This document shows positions 20,418-21,231 of a stretch of 21,231 nt of DNA, one piece after another. The notes beneath the pieces were generated by a model. The model ran no database searches. It was not told the DNA's origin and saw nothing but the letters and a program-made list of their open reading frames with translations. A program made the translations under genes and the position numbers. The stretch spans positions 1-21,231 of the IMG/VR virus record IMGVR_UViG_3300047481_001725, one strand, 5' to 3'. This DNA is from a virus. Within the stretch, counting starts at the first letter, position 1. The number at the start of each line of letters is the position of its first letter.

Positions 20418-21231
20418 ATGCCTATAAATTTTGAAACATCATTCATACAACCAGTACTAGCAGAATTAGATGCAGGAAAGGTAAGAAATGCAACAGATTG
20501 GGCTAGATTAATCACTAGATATTATGTAGCTACAATAAAAACTGGAGCTCCGCAAGGTATACCGTTTACTCTACCGGCTCCTGCATTATTAGGAGCAGCT
20601 TACCCTATTGGAAATACTTTCTATAATACCATAGATGCTAAAAGTAGATTTATGGAAAATATAATCAAAGCCTATTTTCTAACAGAGGAATTGAAAGTGC
20701 AAAAGGGTGGCATTAAGGGATTAATACAGACAGGCAAACAACTAGCGTTAAGAGCTCGAGAACTAAAAACACAAATAAAAAGCATATCCGATCAGATAAA
20801 AGAAGCAACTAGAGAAATAAAAGAACTTCCAGAAACATTAACTGAATTGTATGAAATAGTAAGAGAGGATATTTCACAAAAAATTAAAGAAGTACAACAG
20901 TTAGGTGAGGCGTTGGATAAATTTATATTAGAATCAAATAATCCATCATATGAAGATTTATTTAGAAATGAAATAAATCTAATTAATACTATTAAAAATT
21001 TTAATTATGGATTTGATTTACAAACGTTGCAGCAATTAACAACTATAACATCACTAACAGATACAACCACTGCACAAATTAGTACTAGATTAACAGATGC
21101 AAGTGCATTTAAAGCGTATATAACACAAACATTAACCGGAGTTACAAAACAGTTATTTGAATTAGTAAATACAGCAGTATCACCGGTACAATATCTAACA
21201 ACGTATCAACAACTAGCTCAAGCAAATTCCC
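20418..21231 (+). CDS. Baseplate-associated coiled-coil protein (partial, runs off window)
   Basis: An open frame starts at ATG 20418, 6 bases after the spike gene stop, and continues without a stop to the window end (271 codons). It begins MPINFETSFIQPVLAELDAG. Residues about 80-170 are a long charged helix (RARELKTQIKSISDQIKEAT; LPETLTELYEIVREDISQ) predicted to be a coiled coil, followed by a Thr/Gln-rich helical part (TLQQLTTITSLTDTTTAQIS). Position right after the spike genes suggests a baseplate or tail structural protein. No enzyme motif is visible. The C-terminus is missing, so the family cannot be assigned. Confidence 0.75.
   Translation, partial: MPINFETSFIQPVLAELDAGKVRNATDWARLITRYYVATIKTGAPQGIPFTLPAPALLGAAYPIGNTFYNTIDAKSRFMENIIKAYFLTEELKVQKGGIKGLIQTGKQLALRARELKTQIKSISDQIKEATREIKELPETLTELYEIVREDISQKIKEVQQLGEALDKFILESNNPSYEDLFRNEINLINTIKNFNYGFDLQTLQQLTTITSLTDTTTAQISTRLTDASAFKAYITQTLTGVTKQLFELVNTAVSPVQYLTTYQQLAQANS

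Overview
This window is a late structural stretch of a large tailed phage (Caudoviricetes) with a T4-like contractile-tail baseplate. The host is most likely a member of the Bacteroidota. Reasons: four genes encode Sec-type signal peptides that are each followed by Gln at the predicted +1 position (the Bacteroidetes 'Q-rule'); two of these products carry sequences resembling type IX secretion (T9SS) sorting domains; most start codons lack a clear Shine-Dalgarno sequence; and the DNA is AT-rich. Every supported gene lies on the + strand.

Layout. (1) 1-1365: the end of an upstream gene, a terminator-like hairpin, then four small unknown proteins, two of which share a short domain. (2) 1391-3978: a terminator, then three exported proteins that resemble host surface proteins (propeller/PKD, PKD/Ig-like, and a CHU_C-like gliding-motility C-terminal domain). 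(3) 3992-4671: a small unknown protein and a four-helix membrane protein. (4) 4679-5229: a complete phage-encoded tmRNA (ssrA) with a possible sigma70-like promoter, a leader hairpin and a terminator. Its tag reading frame appears to be 31 codons long instead of about 9. (5) 5273-10508: a tail-fibre island with a 948-aa repeat-rich fibre, a YadA-head-like fibre and two smaller fibres whose N- and C-terminal modules are shared in different combinations. (6) 10571-12373: a fourth exported protein with an FnIII-like domain and a short type-A-like T9SS tail, a holin-like protein, a membrane-anchored coiled-coil (spanin-like) protein and an unknown. (7) 12432-14823: a tightly overlapping set with a zinc-ribbon protein, an HD-domain phosphohydrolase, a single-span membrane protein, a gp55-like late sigma factor and an unknown. 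(8) 14844-21231: the baseplate hub, with a gp5-like OB-fold protein, a GH108-like muramidase, two paralogous spike proteins ending in different peptidoglycan hydrolase domains, and the first part of a coiled-coil baseplate protein cut by the window end.

How it fits together. The fibres and the multi-enzyme spike would handle recognition and penetration of a Gram-negative envelope. The gp55-like factor probably drives late transcription. An AT-rich motif (core ATTTATWAG) precedes at least six transcription-unit or gene starts and is a candidate partner, although its spacing does not fit a simple -10 element at two genes. The tmRNA would rescue stalled ribosomes during infection using host SmpB. 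The exported T9SS-like proteins are the least explained part: they would leave the cytoplasm during infection and may alter or mimic the host surface.

All functional calls come from reading motifs in the sequence. No database search was possible.
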